Shown: piece by piece, positions 35,197 through 42,561 of the stretch
Layout: each line of letters begins with the position of its first letter
Position numbering within the stretch: position 1 is the stretch's first letter
Assembly (NCBI GenBank): GCA_016125045.1
Contig: WGML01000004.1
Span: forward strand, 186,001 to 250,000
DNA: 64,000 bases
Direction: 5' to 3'
Source: a bacterium
GTDB taxonomy: Bacteria; Pseudomonadota; Alphaproteobacteria; Caulobacterales; Hyphomonadaceae
The notes under the pieces: generated by a model
The model's database searches: none
Seen by the model: the letters and a program-made list of their open reading frames with translations, nothing else
What the model was told of the DNA's origin: nothing
Translations under genes and position numbers: made by a program

Positions 35197-36213
35197 TCAG
35201 CCGACCTTCACCAGCATCTTGCCGGTATTGCCGCCGGAGAACAGCGAAAGAAACGCTTCCGGCGCCTTGTCGACGCCGTCGAACACGGTTTCCTCATATC
35301 GGATCTTGCCGGAATTGATCCACCCGGTCATGTCGCGAACGAATTCCGCCTGCATGTCGCCGTGGTCGGACACGAGCATTCCCTCGATGCGGAGCCGCTT
35401 GCCGATGATCATCGGCATGTTGGTCGGCCCCGGCTGAGGCGTCGACGCATTATAGATCGAGATCATACCGCAGATCACCAGGCGCGCATGCACGTTCGCC
35501 GAATCGATCGCCGCGGTGAGGTGGTCGCCGCCGACATTGTCGAAATAGACGTCGACGCCCTTGGGCGCCGCCTGCCGGAGCGCGCCGATGAGGCCCCGAA
35601 GGTCGCCGGTCGACTTGTAATCGATCGCCTCATCGACGCCGATCGACTTCAGCCAGGCGCACTTGTCCGCGCCGCCGGCCGAGCCGACGACATAACAGCC
35701 CTTGATCTTCGCGATCTGGGCGACGAGCGAGCCGACCGCGCCCGCGGCGCCGGACACGAACACCGTGTCGCCCGACTTCGGCGCGCCGATCCTTAGCAGC
35801 CCTGAATACGCCGTGAGGCCGGGCATTCCGAGCACGCCAAGAAACGCCTGCGGGGGGGCGTTCGTGTCCGGAAGCTTGCTCAGCGCCGCGGCGGGCGCGG
35901 TGAACGCCTCGCGCCAGCCCATCATCGAGCTCACCTTGTCGCCCGGCGAGAAGCGAGGGTCGTTCGAGGCGACGACTTCGCCAATGGCTCCGCCGGTCAT
36001 TGTTTCGCCGAGCGCGAACGGCGGCGAGTAGCTTTTCACGTCGTTCATGCGGCCGCGCATATAGGGGTCGACCGTCAGCCACAGATTCCGCACTTGCACC
36101 TGGCCCTCTCCCGGTTCGGGCGCGTCGGTCGTTGCAAATTCGAAGTCGGTTGGCTTCGGTTCACCGACCGGGCGCGCTTTCAGCCGCCATTCGCGGGAGG
36201 TCAGGGTGGGCAT
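35197..36213 (-). CDS. NADP-dependent medium-chain oxidoreductase (CurA-like)
   Basis: A 338-residue zinc-independent MDR enzyme. It opens with REWRLKARPVGEPKPTDFE and contains TVDPYMRGRMNDVKSY, the NADP-binding GAAGAVGSLVAQIAKIKGCYVVGSAGG, and YFDNVGGDHLTAA. This pattern is shared by CurA (curcumin reductase), leukotriene B4 12-hydroxydehydrogenase and related 2-alkenal double-bond reductases. It likely detoxifies enals or enones. It is divergent from the Gfo/Idh oxidoreductase at 36424. Confidence 0.9.
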   Translation of the reverse strand: MPTLTSREWRLKARPVGEPKPTDFEFATTDAPEPGEGQVQVRNLWLTVDPYMRGRMNDVKSYSPPFALGETMTGGAIGEVVASNDPRFSPGDKVSSMMGWREAFTAPAAALSKLPDTNAPPQAFLGVLGMPGLTAYSGLLRIGAPKSGDTVFVSGAAGAVGSLVAQIAKIKGCYVVGSAGGADKCAWLKSIGVDEAIDYKSTGDLRGLIGALRQAAPKGVDVYFDNVGGDHLTAAIDSANVHARLVICGMISIYNASTPQPGPTNMPMIIGKRLRIEGMLVSDHGDMQAEFVRDMTGWINSGKIRYEETVFDGVDKAPEAFLSLFSGGNTGKMLVKVG

Positions 36214-36423
36214 GTGGGCCTCTTTCGTGTTGGACGTTTCTTGCGTTTCTGTGTCGGAACACTGAGTGCTCAGCCTCTCCCTATCGCGCGGCGCGGCGGC
36301 TTTGAACAGTCAGGCCGGCGAAACCCGATTGAAAAATACCGTAACCTTCTTTGATGGGCCGGGCCGTTGCGTCTCGGCGTCGATTGCCGTTCTTGTCATC
36401 CACGTCATCGTGAAAGGCGGGGT

Positions 36424-37401
36424 ATGAGTAAAGTTGTGCGTTTGGGACCGGTCGAGGCGGCGCGTCGTGGGGATGTGGCGAGGCCCGTTCGGGTCGGCCT
36501 TGTCGGCGCCGGAGTGTTCGGCGGATATCACGCATCGAAGTTTGCAGCCTCTGGCGCCGCCCGTCTTGTCGGAGCGTATGATCCGGATGCGGCCGCCGCC
36601 ACGCGTCTCGTCTCTAAGGTCGGCGAGGGAGAGGCGTTCCCGTCCTTCGAGGCCCTCGCCGACGCCTGCGACGCCATCGTCGTGGCGAGCCCGGCGAGCA
36701 CCCACGCCATGGTCGCCCGCAAGGCGTTGGAGGCCGGCCGCCACACCCTCGTTGAAAAGCCGCTCGCGCTGACGGGGGTCGAGGCCCGCGCCCTCGCCAG
36801 GCTGGCCGCCGACACCGGCGTCGTGCTGCAAGTCGGCCACCAGGAACGTCTCGTCTTCGCCGCCATGGGGCTGATGTCCACGCCGGAGCGGCCTCGTCGC
36901 ATCGAGGCGGTTCGCGCCGGTCCGCGTTCGCCGGATGGTCGTTGCGAGGACGTGAGCGTTGTTTTCGACCTGATGATCCATGATCTCGACCTTGCGGCGG
37001 AACTGTTCGGCGGCGAGGCGTCGACCGCCAGCGCCTATGGCCGCAGCGCCCATACCGAACGTCTCGACGAGGCGACGGCGGAGCTTGTCTTCCCGGCCGG
37101 AACGGCCCGCTTGACCGCATCCCGCTGCGCCCCCGCGCGCCGGCGCCAGATGCGCATCGATTATCCCTCGGGGCGGGTGGAGATCGACTTCCTCACGCGC
37201 GAGGTCATCAACGACACGCCGTTCGACATTCGCGTTGACGTGTCGGAAACACTTCCCGATCCGCTGAAAGCGGCGGACGAGGCGTTCCTCGCCGCGATCA
37301 CCGGCGGGGCGGCGTCGCCGATCACGGGCGGCGTGGGGGCAAGGGCGGCTGGGCTGGCCGAACTCGTCGAGACGAGCGCGGCGGTCGCTGTCGCCGCCTG
37401 A
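36424..37401 (+). CDS. Gfo/Idh/MocA family oxidoreductase
   Basis: A 325-residue NAD(P)-dependent enzyme. The Rossmann motif VGLVGAGVFGGYHASKFA follows a short N-terminal extension. The family motif EKPLALT is at the expected position, and DLMIHDLDLAAELFG holds the active-site His. A missing sugar-operon context leaves the substrate open: a sugar, inositol or UDP-sugar derivative. AAGGCGGGGT precedes ATG 36424. gltX follows on the same strand after about 135 bp. Confidence 0.85.
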   Translation: MSKVVRLGPVEAARRGDVARPVRVGLVGAGVFGGYHASKFAASGAARLVGAYDPDAAAATRLVSKVGEGEAFPSFEALADACDAIVVASPASTHAMVARKALEAGRHTLVEKPLALTGVEARALARLAADTGVVLQVGHQERLVFAAMGLMSTPERPRRIEAVRAGPRSPDGRCEDVSVVFDLMIHDLDLAAELFGGEASTASAYGRSAHTERLDEATAELVFPAGTARLTASRCAPARRRQMRIDYPSGRVEIDFLTREVINDTPFDIRVDVSETLPDPLKAADEAFLAAITGGAASPITGGVGARAAGLAELVETSAAVAVAA

Positions 37402-37536
37402 CGCATGGAGCTGACAGGCGGATCTGACGCGCGCCGTTAACGGGGCGGGACGGCGAACCTTCAGTCCCGACATTGCCTCATCGGGAGGGGCGGCCTAATC
37501 ACGTGGACCCTCTCCTCCCATCTTGCGGCCAGCACC

Positions 37537-38889
37537 ATGTCCACCAAAGTCCGTTTTGCTCCCTCGCCCACGGGCCGCCTGCACGTCGGCAACATCCGCA
37601 CGGCGCTTATCAACTGGCTGTTTGCGGCGCGCACTGGCGGCGCCTTCGTTTTACGCATCGACGACACCGACACGGTTCGCTCCACCGCCGCCAACGAGGC
37701 AGCGATCCGCGCGGACCTCACCTGGCTCGGCATGGTGTGGTCGGACAGTTTCCGCCAGTCGGAACGCTTCAAGCGCTATGGCGAGGTGTGCGAGGCGTTG
37801 AAGGCGCGCGGCCTGCTTTATCCGTGCTACGAGACCGCCGACGAACTTGAGCGCAAGCGCAAGATCGCGCTCTCGCTCGATCGTCCCCCGGTCTATGACC
37901 GGGCGGCGCTGAACCTCACGGATGCGGACAAGCGCCGCTTCGAGGCCGAGGGCCGGGCGCCGCACTGGCGGTTCAAACTCTCAGGCAACACCGTCGCCTG
38001 GCCGGACCTGGTGCGCGGCGAACAGTCGATCGAGACGTCCTCGTTGTCGGACCCGATCCTCGTGCGTGAGGACGGCTCCTACCTCTACACCCTGCCATCG
38101 GTGGTCGACGACGTTGACGCCGCGATCACCCACATCGTGCGCGGCGAGGATCACGTAACCAACTCCGCCGCGCAGATCGAAGTGTTCCGGGCGCTTGGCG
38201 CCGAGCCGCCGCTGATGGGCCACACGCCGCTGCTGATCGGGGCGGACGGTCAGGGCCTGTCGAAACGTCTCGGCTCCCTGTCGATCGAGGAGCTGCGCGC
38301 AAGCGATTTCGAGCCGATGGCGATCGCATCGCTGCTGGCGAAGATCGGCACGTCGGATCCGGTGCAGGTTCGCCCGTCGCTTCAGGCGCTCGCCGAAGAG
38401 TTCGAGTTCGCGAAAATCGGCCGGGCGCCCGCCCGCTTCGACGAGCGCGAACTCGAAAAGCTGAATGCGGCCATCGTGCATGGCATGGACTTCGCCGCGG
38501 CGCGTCCACGGCTTGCGCGGCTCGCCTATGGCGATCAGGCGACCGAAGATTTCTGGCTCACCATCCGCGGCAATCTCACCAACGTTTCCGACGCGGCGGT
38601 ATGGCTCACCGTGGTTTACGCGGGCGGTCTGGTGGGGCCCGATCTCACCGCGGAGGATCAGGCGTTCGTGGGGGAGGCGGCGAAGCTTTTCCCCGCGGGC
38701 GAGGCGACGGACGAGACCTGGTCTACGTGGACCGATGCGGTTAAGGCCGCCACCGGCCGCAAGGGAAAAGCGCTCTATCAGCCACTCCGCCGGGTGCTCA
38801 CCGATCAGGAGCACGGGCCCGAAATGGGGCCGATGCTGCGGCTCATCGGGTCGGCCAAGGCGCGGGAACGGCTGGAGTTGGCGAGTTGA
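37537..38889 (+). CDS. gltX: Glutamyl-tRNA synthetase
   Basis: A 450-residue class I synthetase. The HIGH box is PSPTGRLHVGN (residues 10-19) and the KMSKS box is GLSKRLGS (Ser242-Lys243-Arg244). The start fits the family. The anticodon-binding helical domain is complete, ending KARERLELAS. The final A of its TGA stop (38889) is the first base of the IS inverted repeat, so the element abuts or supplies the stop codon. The window also encodes a tRNA-Glu at 62404. Some alphaproteobacteria have two gltX genes; this reading cannot tell whether this copy charges Glu or also Gln tRNA. Confidence 0.95.
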   Translation: MSTKVRFAPSPTGRLHVGNIRTALINWLFAARTGGAFVLRIDDTDTVRSTAANEAAIRADLTWLGMVWSDSFRQSERFKRYGEVCEALKARGLLYPCYETADELERKRKIALSLDRPPVYDRAALNLTDADKRRFEAEGRAPHWRFKLSGNTVAWPDLVRGEQSIETSSLSDPILVREDGSYLYTLPSVVDDVDAAITHIVRGEDHVTNSAAQIEVFRALGAEPPLMGHTPLLIGADGQGLSKRLGSLSIEELRASDFEPMAIASLLAKIGTSDPVQVRPSLQALAEEFEFAKIGRAPARFDERELEKLNAAIVHGMDFAAARPRLARLAYGDQATEDFWLTIRGNLTNVSDAAVWLTVVYAGGLVGPDLTAEDQAFVGEAAKLFPAGEATDETWSTWTDAVKAATGRKGKALYQPLRRVLTDQEHGPEMGPMLRLIGSAKARERLELAS

Positions 38890-38927
38890 TTGTCAAGCGA
38901 CCTTGACATGTTCTACTTCCCGTACCC
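38889..38927. repeat. Left terminal inverted repeat of IS element
   Basis: It begins ATTGTCAAGCGACCTTGACA and ends CGTACCC. It matches the reverse complement of 40981-41019 with 8 mismatches, four of them in the palindrome centre. Confidence 0.75.
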
Positions 38928-38948
38928 ATCCGACCCGGAGTGTGGTAG

Positions 38949-39785
38949 ATGAGTGAACCCACATACCACGCGGAGGTTGGGCCTTTGATCCGAATATCAC
39001 TGCCGTACCTGATTGATCTTAGGGAGCGGCTTGACCAGTTGAGCGCCCTCCAAGGTGGAACCTATATGGACAACATGGCGGCGCTTTACGGGGCAAAGAA
39101 CGCTTTTGAGCAATTCGCAGGCAATAGCATTTACAGCTCTAGCGTTCGCACCTCTCGTGAGTCGGTTCGGCAGCTCGTGGAGCACCTGCAAGTAATGGTA
39201 GATATTGATGATTTCGAGCGCGAAATTCCACCGCGGTTAAGCGCTCAAACACGAAATTTAAGTCAGAATCTGCGGACTATATTGGTATCGGAGCTAGCTG
39301 TTTGGCCGTCATACTTTGTTTCTCCAAAAGGAGGTTATGACACCCTCGCGCTATTGGATGACGGGGAGGTTCTTTTCCCAAAAGACCTGCGGGTCAAGGT
39401 TCCAGAATCCGTGTTTGATGCAACTGAAGCAACCAAAGCCGTCGCATTCGAGATGGGTACAGCGGCTGGGTTTCATGTCTACAGGTGCTTAGAGGCAGTG
39501 CTTAGAAGATACTGGGAAGCGGTCTCAGGAGGAGCGGCGCCCCCCAAGGTGCGGAGCATCGGGGTATATGTGGCGGCGATAGAAAAGGATGGGTGCGGCG
39601 ACCAAAAAGTTCTGGCCGCGTTGAAGCAAATAAACCAACTTCACCGCAACCCGCTGATACATCCAGAGGTAGCACTGGACATGGAAGAAACCATCACCGC
39701 GTTCGGTCTTGCTCGGAGCGCTATTTCCGAGATGCTAAAGCATCTTCCGGATGCCGCCACGACCACGACAAATCCTGGCGTTTAA
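38949..39785 (+). CDS. HEPN-like passenger protein in IS element
   Basis: A 278-residue, mainly helical soluble protein. The C-terminal third has QINQLHRNPLIHPEVALD, where Arg233-x4-His238 fits the R-x4-6-H catalytic motif of HEPN ribonucleases. The context of a helix bundle with preceding AAIEK and following acidic helix also suits HEPN. Codon use is AT-richer than neighbours (ATA, TTA, AGA codons), indicating foreign origin. It lies wholly inside the IS, 21 bp from the left inverted repeat, and overlaps the opposite-strand small ORF by 4 bases. Function could be RNA cleavage in defence or element stability (inference). Confidence 0.75.
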   Translation: MSEPTYHAEVGPLIRISLPYLIDLRERLDQLSALQGGTYMDNMAALYGAKNAFEQFAGNSIYSSSVRTSRESVRQLVEHLQVMVDIDDFEREIPPRLSAQTRNLSQNLRTILVSELAVWPSYFVSPKGGYDTLALLDDGEVLFPKDLRVKVPESVFDATEATKAVAFEMGTAAGFHVYRCLEAVLRRYWEAVSGGAAPPKVRSIGVYVAAIEKDGCGDQKVLAALKQINQLHRNPLIHPEVALDMEETITAFGLARSAISEMLKHLPDAATTTTNPGV

Positions 39786-39934
39786 CTTCGCTCGCGCGAC
39801 TTGTACTCCGCCACCTTCGGAAAGGCCCGCTCCAGCGCCTTCTGATCCCTGTCCGCGCCATGGTCGCGCGCAAACTCGATGAAACGCTGCTTCTGGGGTT
39901 TCTGATTAGGGTCCGGTGTTTTCTTGGCTGGCAT
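39782..39934 (-). CDS. 50-residue basic/acidic protein beside transposase
   Basis: ATG 39934 opens a 50-residue protein. The Lys/Pro-rich start MPAKKTPDPNQKPQKQ is followed by one helix, RFIEFARDHGADRDQKALERAF. Similar small proteins occur in many alphaproteobacteria (from memory). It sits on the transposase strand, downstream of the transposase stop by 44 bases, so it may be cotranscribed with it and is antisense to the end of the HEPN-like gene. The longer in-frame extension runs into the transposase and is not supported. Confidence 0.6.
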   Translation of the reverse strand: MPAKKTPDPNQKPQKQRFIEFARDHGADRDQKALERAFPKVAEYKSRERS

Positions 39935-39978
39935 GGCCAAGACGCTATCATGATTTGCGTCGTCGCTTGAAGCGCCTC

Positions 39979-40941
39979 TTACGTTTCCTTGATCGATTCC
40001 CGACCTTTGGTCCCGCAACGAGTTGTTTGATACGTCAACCGACGCCCAGCCACGCCCTTCAACAGATAGTCGGCGCGGGTCGCGTCATCGACGCCGCGCG
40101 CGATGCGATTCGAATAGCGGAAGTCAAACTCCGCGCAGTAGCGATGCAGGTGCTTGCGGGCGCAATGCTGATAGGTGCCCTTCATCCCTCGCTTGAAAAC
40201 CGAGTAATAGTTCTCGACGGTCTGCGTGTGGATCGCGGCGTCGCCAGCCTTGTAGAACTCGCCAGCCGCATGGTTGACGCTCTTGTGGTCCGCAAAGGAC
40301 TTGCCGGGCGTTTTGTAGTGGTGGGCGCCGTCCGTGTAGAGTTTGGCTTGCTCGGCGATGTTCTCGCGAAGCACTTCCATGATCTGCGCGGAATTGAGGT
40401 CGCCCATCACGAACGAACGGGCGCGACCCGAGGTACGGTCCACGAGAGTCATCACTGCGTTCATGTTCCGGATCGCGGTGCGGCTCGGAGGCGCTTCCGG
40501 GTTTTGGCCGAAATAGGTCTCATCGCTCTCGACAATGCCGCCGCCGGAAGTGCCGCCGAAGATCGCGCCGTCATCCTTCATCGCCTCGCGGATGCGGTGC
40601 GACAAAAACCAGGCTGACTTGAGCGTGACGCCAAGCACGCGCGCAAACTGCTGGGTGCTGAAGCCCTTCTTGCTCGCAGCCATCAGGTGGATCGCCTGAA
40701 GCCAGATGTGCATTGGGATGTGCGAGGACTCAAAGATGGTCCCGACCTTCACCGTGAAGGGTTTGCGGCACACATAGCACTTATGGACACCGATCCGGGT
40801 GGACCCGCCTTCCAACTTGCCAACGCGCTTCGTCTCGCCGCAGCGGGGGCATTTCGGACCTTCCGGCCAGAGGCGGGCTTCGACCCAATCGTAGGCCGCT
40901 TGCTCGTCGTGGAAGTGCTTGGCGGAAAGAACCGAGGCCAT
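39979..40941 (-). CDS. IS1595 family transposase (ISXO2-like)
   Basis: A 320-residue transposase. An N-terminal zinc ribbon CPRC (Cys31, Cys34) and CYVC (Cys55, Cys58) is followed by a helical linker and a DDE-type catalytic domain. The acidic residues are in VESDETYFG, LYTDGAHHY and TQTVENYYSVFKRGMKGTYQH. All are intact, so the protein looks active. TTGGAG precedes ATG 40941. It lies on the minus strand, 40 bp from the right inverted repeat. Confidence 0.93.
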   Translation of the reverse strand: MASVLSAKHFHDEQAAYDWVEARLWPEGPKCPRCGETKRVGKLEGGSTRIGVHKCYVCRKPFTVKVGTIFESSHIPMHIWLQAIHLMAASKKGFSTQQFARVLGVTLKSAWFLSHRIREAMKDDGAIFGGTSGGGIVESDETYFGQNPEAPPSRTAIRNMNAVMTLVDRTSGRARSFVMGDLNSAQIMEVLRENIAEQAKLYTDGAHHYKTPGKSFADHKSVNHAAGEFYKAGDAAIHTQTVENYYSVFKRGMKGTYQHCARKHLHRYCAEFDFRYSNRIARGVDDATRADYLLKGVAGRRLTYQTTRCGTKGRESIKET

Positions 40942-40980
40942 CGCTGAATCTCCAATGGACTCAACCTAGGCGGCGGCGCT

Positions 40981-41019
40981 GGGTACGTCAAGTAAAATAT
41001 GTCAAGCGACCTTGACAAT
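40981..41019. repeat. Right terminal inverted repeat of IS element
   Basis: It begins GGGTACGTCAAGTAAAATAT and ends CTTGACAAT. Its outer end holds a perfect outward-facing TTGACA at 41012-41017, a possible -35 element for the next operon. Confidence 0.75.
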
Positions 41020-41040
41020 ACCGATGCCTCCCTGCTAGCC

Positions 41041-41060
41041 CTGTAAAGGTAGCTTTACAG
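41041..41060. promoter_or_regulatory. Perfect inverted repeat operator before regulator operon
   Basis: CTGTAAAG-N4-CTTTACAG ends 9 bases before the membrane-protein start. A palindrome directly on the promoter/leader of an operon that encodes an HTH protein is typical of autoregulation. Confidence 0.6.
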
Positions 41061-41069
41061 GGGGGACCC

Positions 41070-41573
41070 ATGATTGATCGCAACGCGCAGGTGTCGGACA
41101 CGCCGGATCGTGATCCAGGCAGCGGCGGTCGCACGCCAACCTATCGTGAAGCGAACCAGCGATACCGCCGGGCGTTCTTTCCGGTCATCGCGGTTTACGC
41201 CTGCCTCGCTTTCGCGGCGCCGGCGGTGTTGAGGCTACTGGGCGACGGCGACGTGCTCGCAAGTCCGCTTCCGCTCCGGATCGCCGCCGGTGTCTTGTGC
41301 GGCGCGCCGCTGATCGGTGTGTTTGTTCTGATGTGGCGGCTCTGCGTCGAGACCGACGAGTTCACGCGCGCCCAGCATCTAAAGGCGTTCACGATCGGCG
41401 GCATGGCCGCGGCGAGCTTCGCTGCGACATGGGGCTTTCTGGAACTCTTCGGCGCCGCGCCCGCGCTTTGGACGTTCCTCCTCGCGCCCTTGTTTTTCGG
41501 CGCCTACGGCCTCGCCTACTGGCGGATATCCGGGCGGTGCCCCGATGAGGCGCTGTTCACGGGATGCAAATGA
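41070..41573 (+). CDS. Four-helix membrane protein paired with Xre regulator
   Basis: A 167-residue protein with about 30 polar N-terminal residues and four transmembrane helices (PVIAVYACLAFAAPAVLRLL, GVLCGAPLIGVFVLMW, IGGMAAASFAATWGFLELFG, LLAPLFFGAYGLAYW). The motif CVETDEFTRAQHLKAFT between helices 2 and 3 recurs in small membrane proteins found next to YozG-like regulators. It may signal to that regulator; the function is unknown. GGGGGG-ACCC precedes ATG 41070, right after the palindrome. It overlaps the HTH gene by 4 bases. Confidence 0.78.
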   Translation: MIDRNAQVSDTPDRDPGSGGRTPTYREANQRYRRAFFPVIAVYACLAFAAPAVLRLLGDGDVLASPLPLRIAAGVLCGAPLIGVFVLMWRLCVETDEFTRAQHLKAFTIGGMAAASFAATWGFLELFGAAPALWTFLLAPLFFGAYGLAYWRISGRCPDEALFTGCK

Positions 41574-41791
41574 AAAACGTGCTGAAGGCGCTGCGCGCTG
41601 AACGGGGTTGGAGCCAGGGCGATCTCGCTGACGCGCTGGGGGTGTCGCGCCAGTCGATCAACGCGATCGAAACCGGCAAATATGATCCATCGCTTCCGCT
41701 TGCGTTCCGTATCGCTCGTTTGTTCGGGCGACGGATCGAGGATGTGTTCGAGGACGGGGAGAGCGGCGCGGCGACATTGGCGGCCGAATAG
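41570..41791 (+). CDS. Small Xre-type HTH regulator (YozG-like)
   Basis: A 73-residue HTH protein: MKNVLKALRAERGWSQGDLADALGVSRQSINAIETGKYDPSLPLAFRIARLF, with helix-turn-helix residues about 15-45. It is nearly all DNA-binding domain, as in the YozG/PhrH group. ATG 41570 overlaps the membrane-protein stop (ATGA); ATG 41564 is an alternative. It probably binds the palindrome at 41041. Confidence 0.88.
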   Translation: MKNVLKALRAERGWSQGDLADALGVSRQSINAIETGKYDPSLPLAFRIARLFGRRIEDVFEDGESGAATLAAE

Positions 41792-42561
41792 CGGTCCCCC
41801 CTCGATCCATCGCGCCCGTCATCCGGGACGCGTCTGAGGGCGCTCCCGTCTGTCATCCCGGACGCGGCGAAGCCGCGATCCGGGACCCAGTCCATCGTTT
41901 GCATCTGCACCAGACCAGGTCTCGATGTTTTGCGGGGATACCTCCAAAACGATCCCCGCCCGCCCGGCCCGCCGCATACTTCCCCCGTCGCGCGCTCCAC
42001 GAAGGGCGATCCGGACCGACCGGGTGGGCGCGCGGCTCGGTGATCCGTCATCTGGCTGCGGGGGGCAACGTCCCCGCTGCGGGAGGCGGGGCCGGCGCGG
42101 CACCGGGGACTCCCAGCGTCCGAACGACTGGGCGTATGGCCCCCAATCGCCAGACCGCCTCCCGCCGCAAACCCCTCATCCCTGAGGGGCCGACCGCGCT
42201 GGCCGGAGCGGGCGTAGCCTGGGAACGCGCCGGGTCTCACAGACCCCCGGCGTTCGGGCCGTGAGAGCGGTCACCCGTCGCAGACATCACCGAGCGGGGC
42301 GCGGACGCCGCGCCGGAACAGGTAAACCGCCGGGCCGGCCCCTCAAAAGGGGGTGACGGCGAACCCCGGCACTGCACATGACCTCGGACGGATGATGCGC
42401 CCCGCGCCCTTCCTTCGATGGACCACCCACCCAATCCGGCCGCCTGGGGGCGGACGGACGCGAACCCGCGTCCGGCGCACGGGCGCATCTCGGGGAATGT
42501 GGGGCTGGCGCTCTTCGGTCCTTGGGCTTACGCCTGAGCGAAACACAACCGGGAGGCCCAG
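41792..42561. other. Large intergenic region; REP-like repeats, no supported gene
   Basis: 770 bases. It contains a REP-like unit (41852-41890), a partial second copy near 41818, and a strong hairpin at 42228-42252 (CGCC-GGGTCT-CAC-AGACCC with a 2-nt bulge). Open frames in it, including a 227-codon minus-strand one, have proline/arginine-rich, repeat-like translations with no protein features. I tested it by eye for RNase P, tmRNA and SRP RNA hallmarks and found none. It may harbour a small RNA or a decayed insertion. Confidence 0.5.
41852..41890. repeat. REP-like palindromic unit
   Basis: GTCATCCCGG-(hairpin)-CCGGGACCCAG is the same arms as the pair at 14777-14881, with a GCGGCGAAGCCGC core. 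Confidence 0.65.

Larger units (their letters stand above)
38889..41019. mobile_element. IS1595-family element with passenger genes
   Basis: The element is 2131 bp, bounded by imperfect 39-bp terminal inverted repeats at 38889-38927 and 40981-41019 (31 of 39 positions match). Each end contains an internal palindrome TTGTCAAG-N4-CTTGACA. It carries a transposase on the minus strand, a 50-residue ORF and an AT-richer HEPN-like gene on the plus strand. No target duplication is visible: 8 bases before the left end are GCGAGTTG, after the right end ACCGATGC. The ends were found by eye and should be treated as likely, not exact. Confidence 0.8.

Noticed and set aside
41557-42240. A 227-codon minus-strand frame in the large intergenic region
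   Set aside because: It runs through a REP-like palindrome and the HTH gene. Its translation is Arg/Gly/Pro-rich without domains or a good start.
41792-42561. RNase P RNA, tmRNA or SRP RNA
   Set aside because: None of their conserved core sequences were found on either strand by eye.
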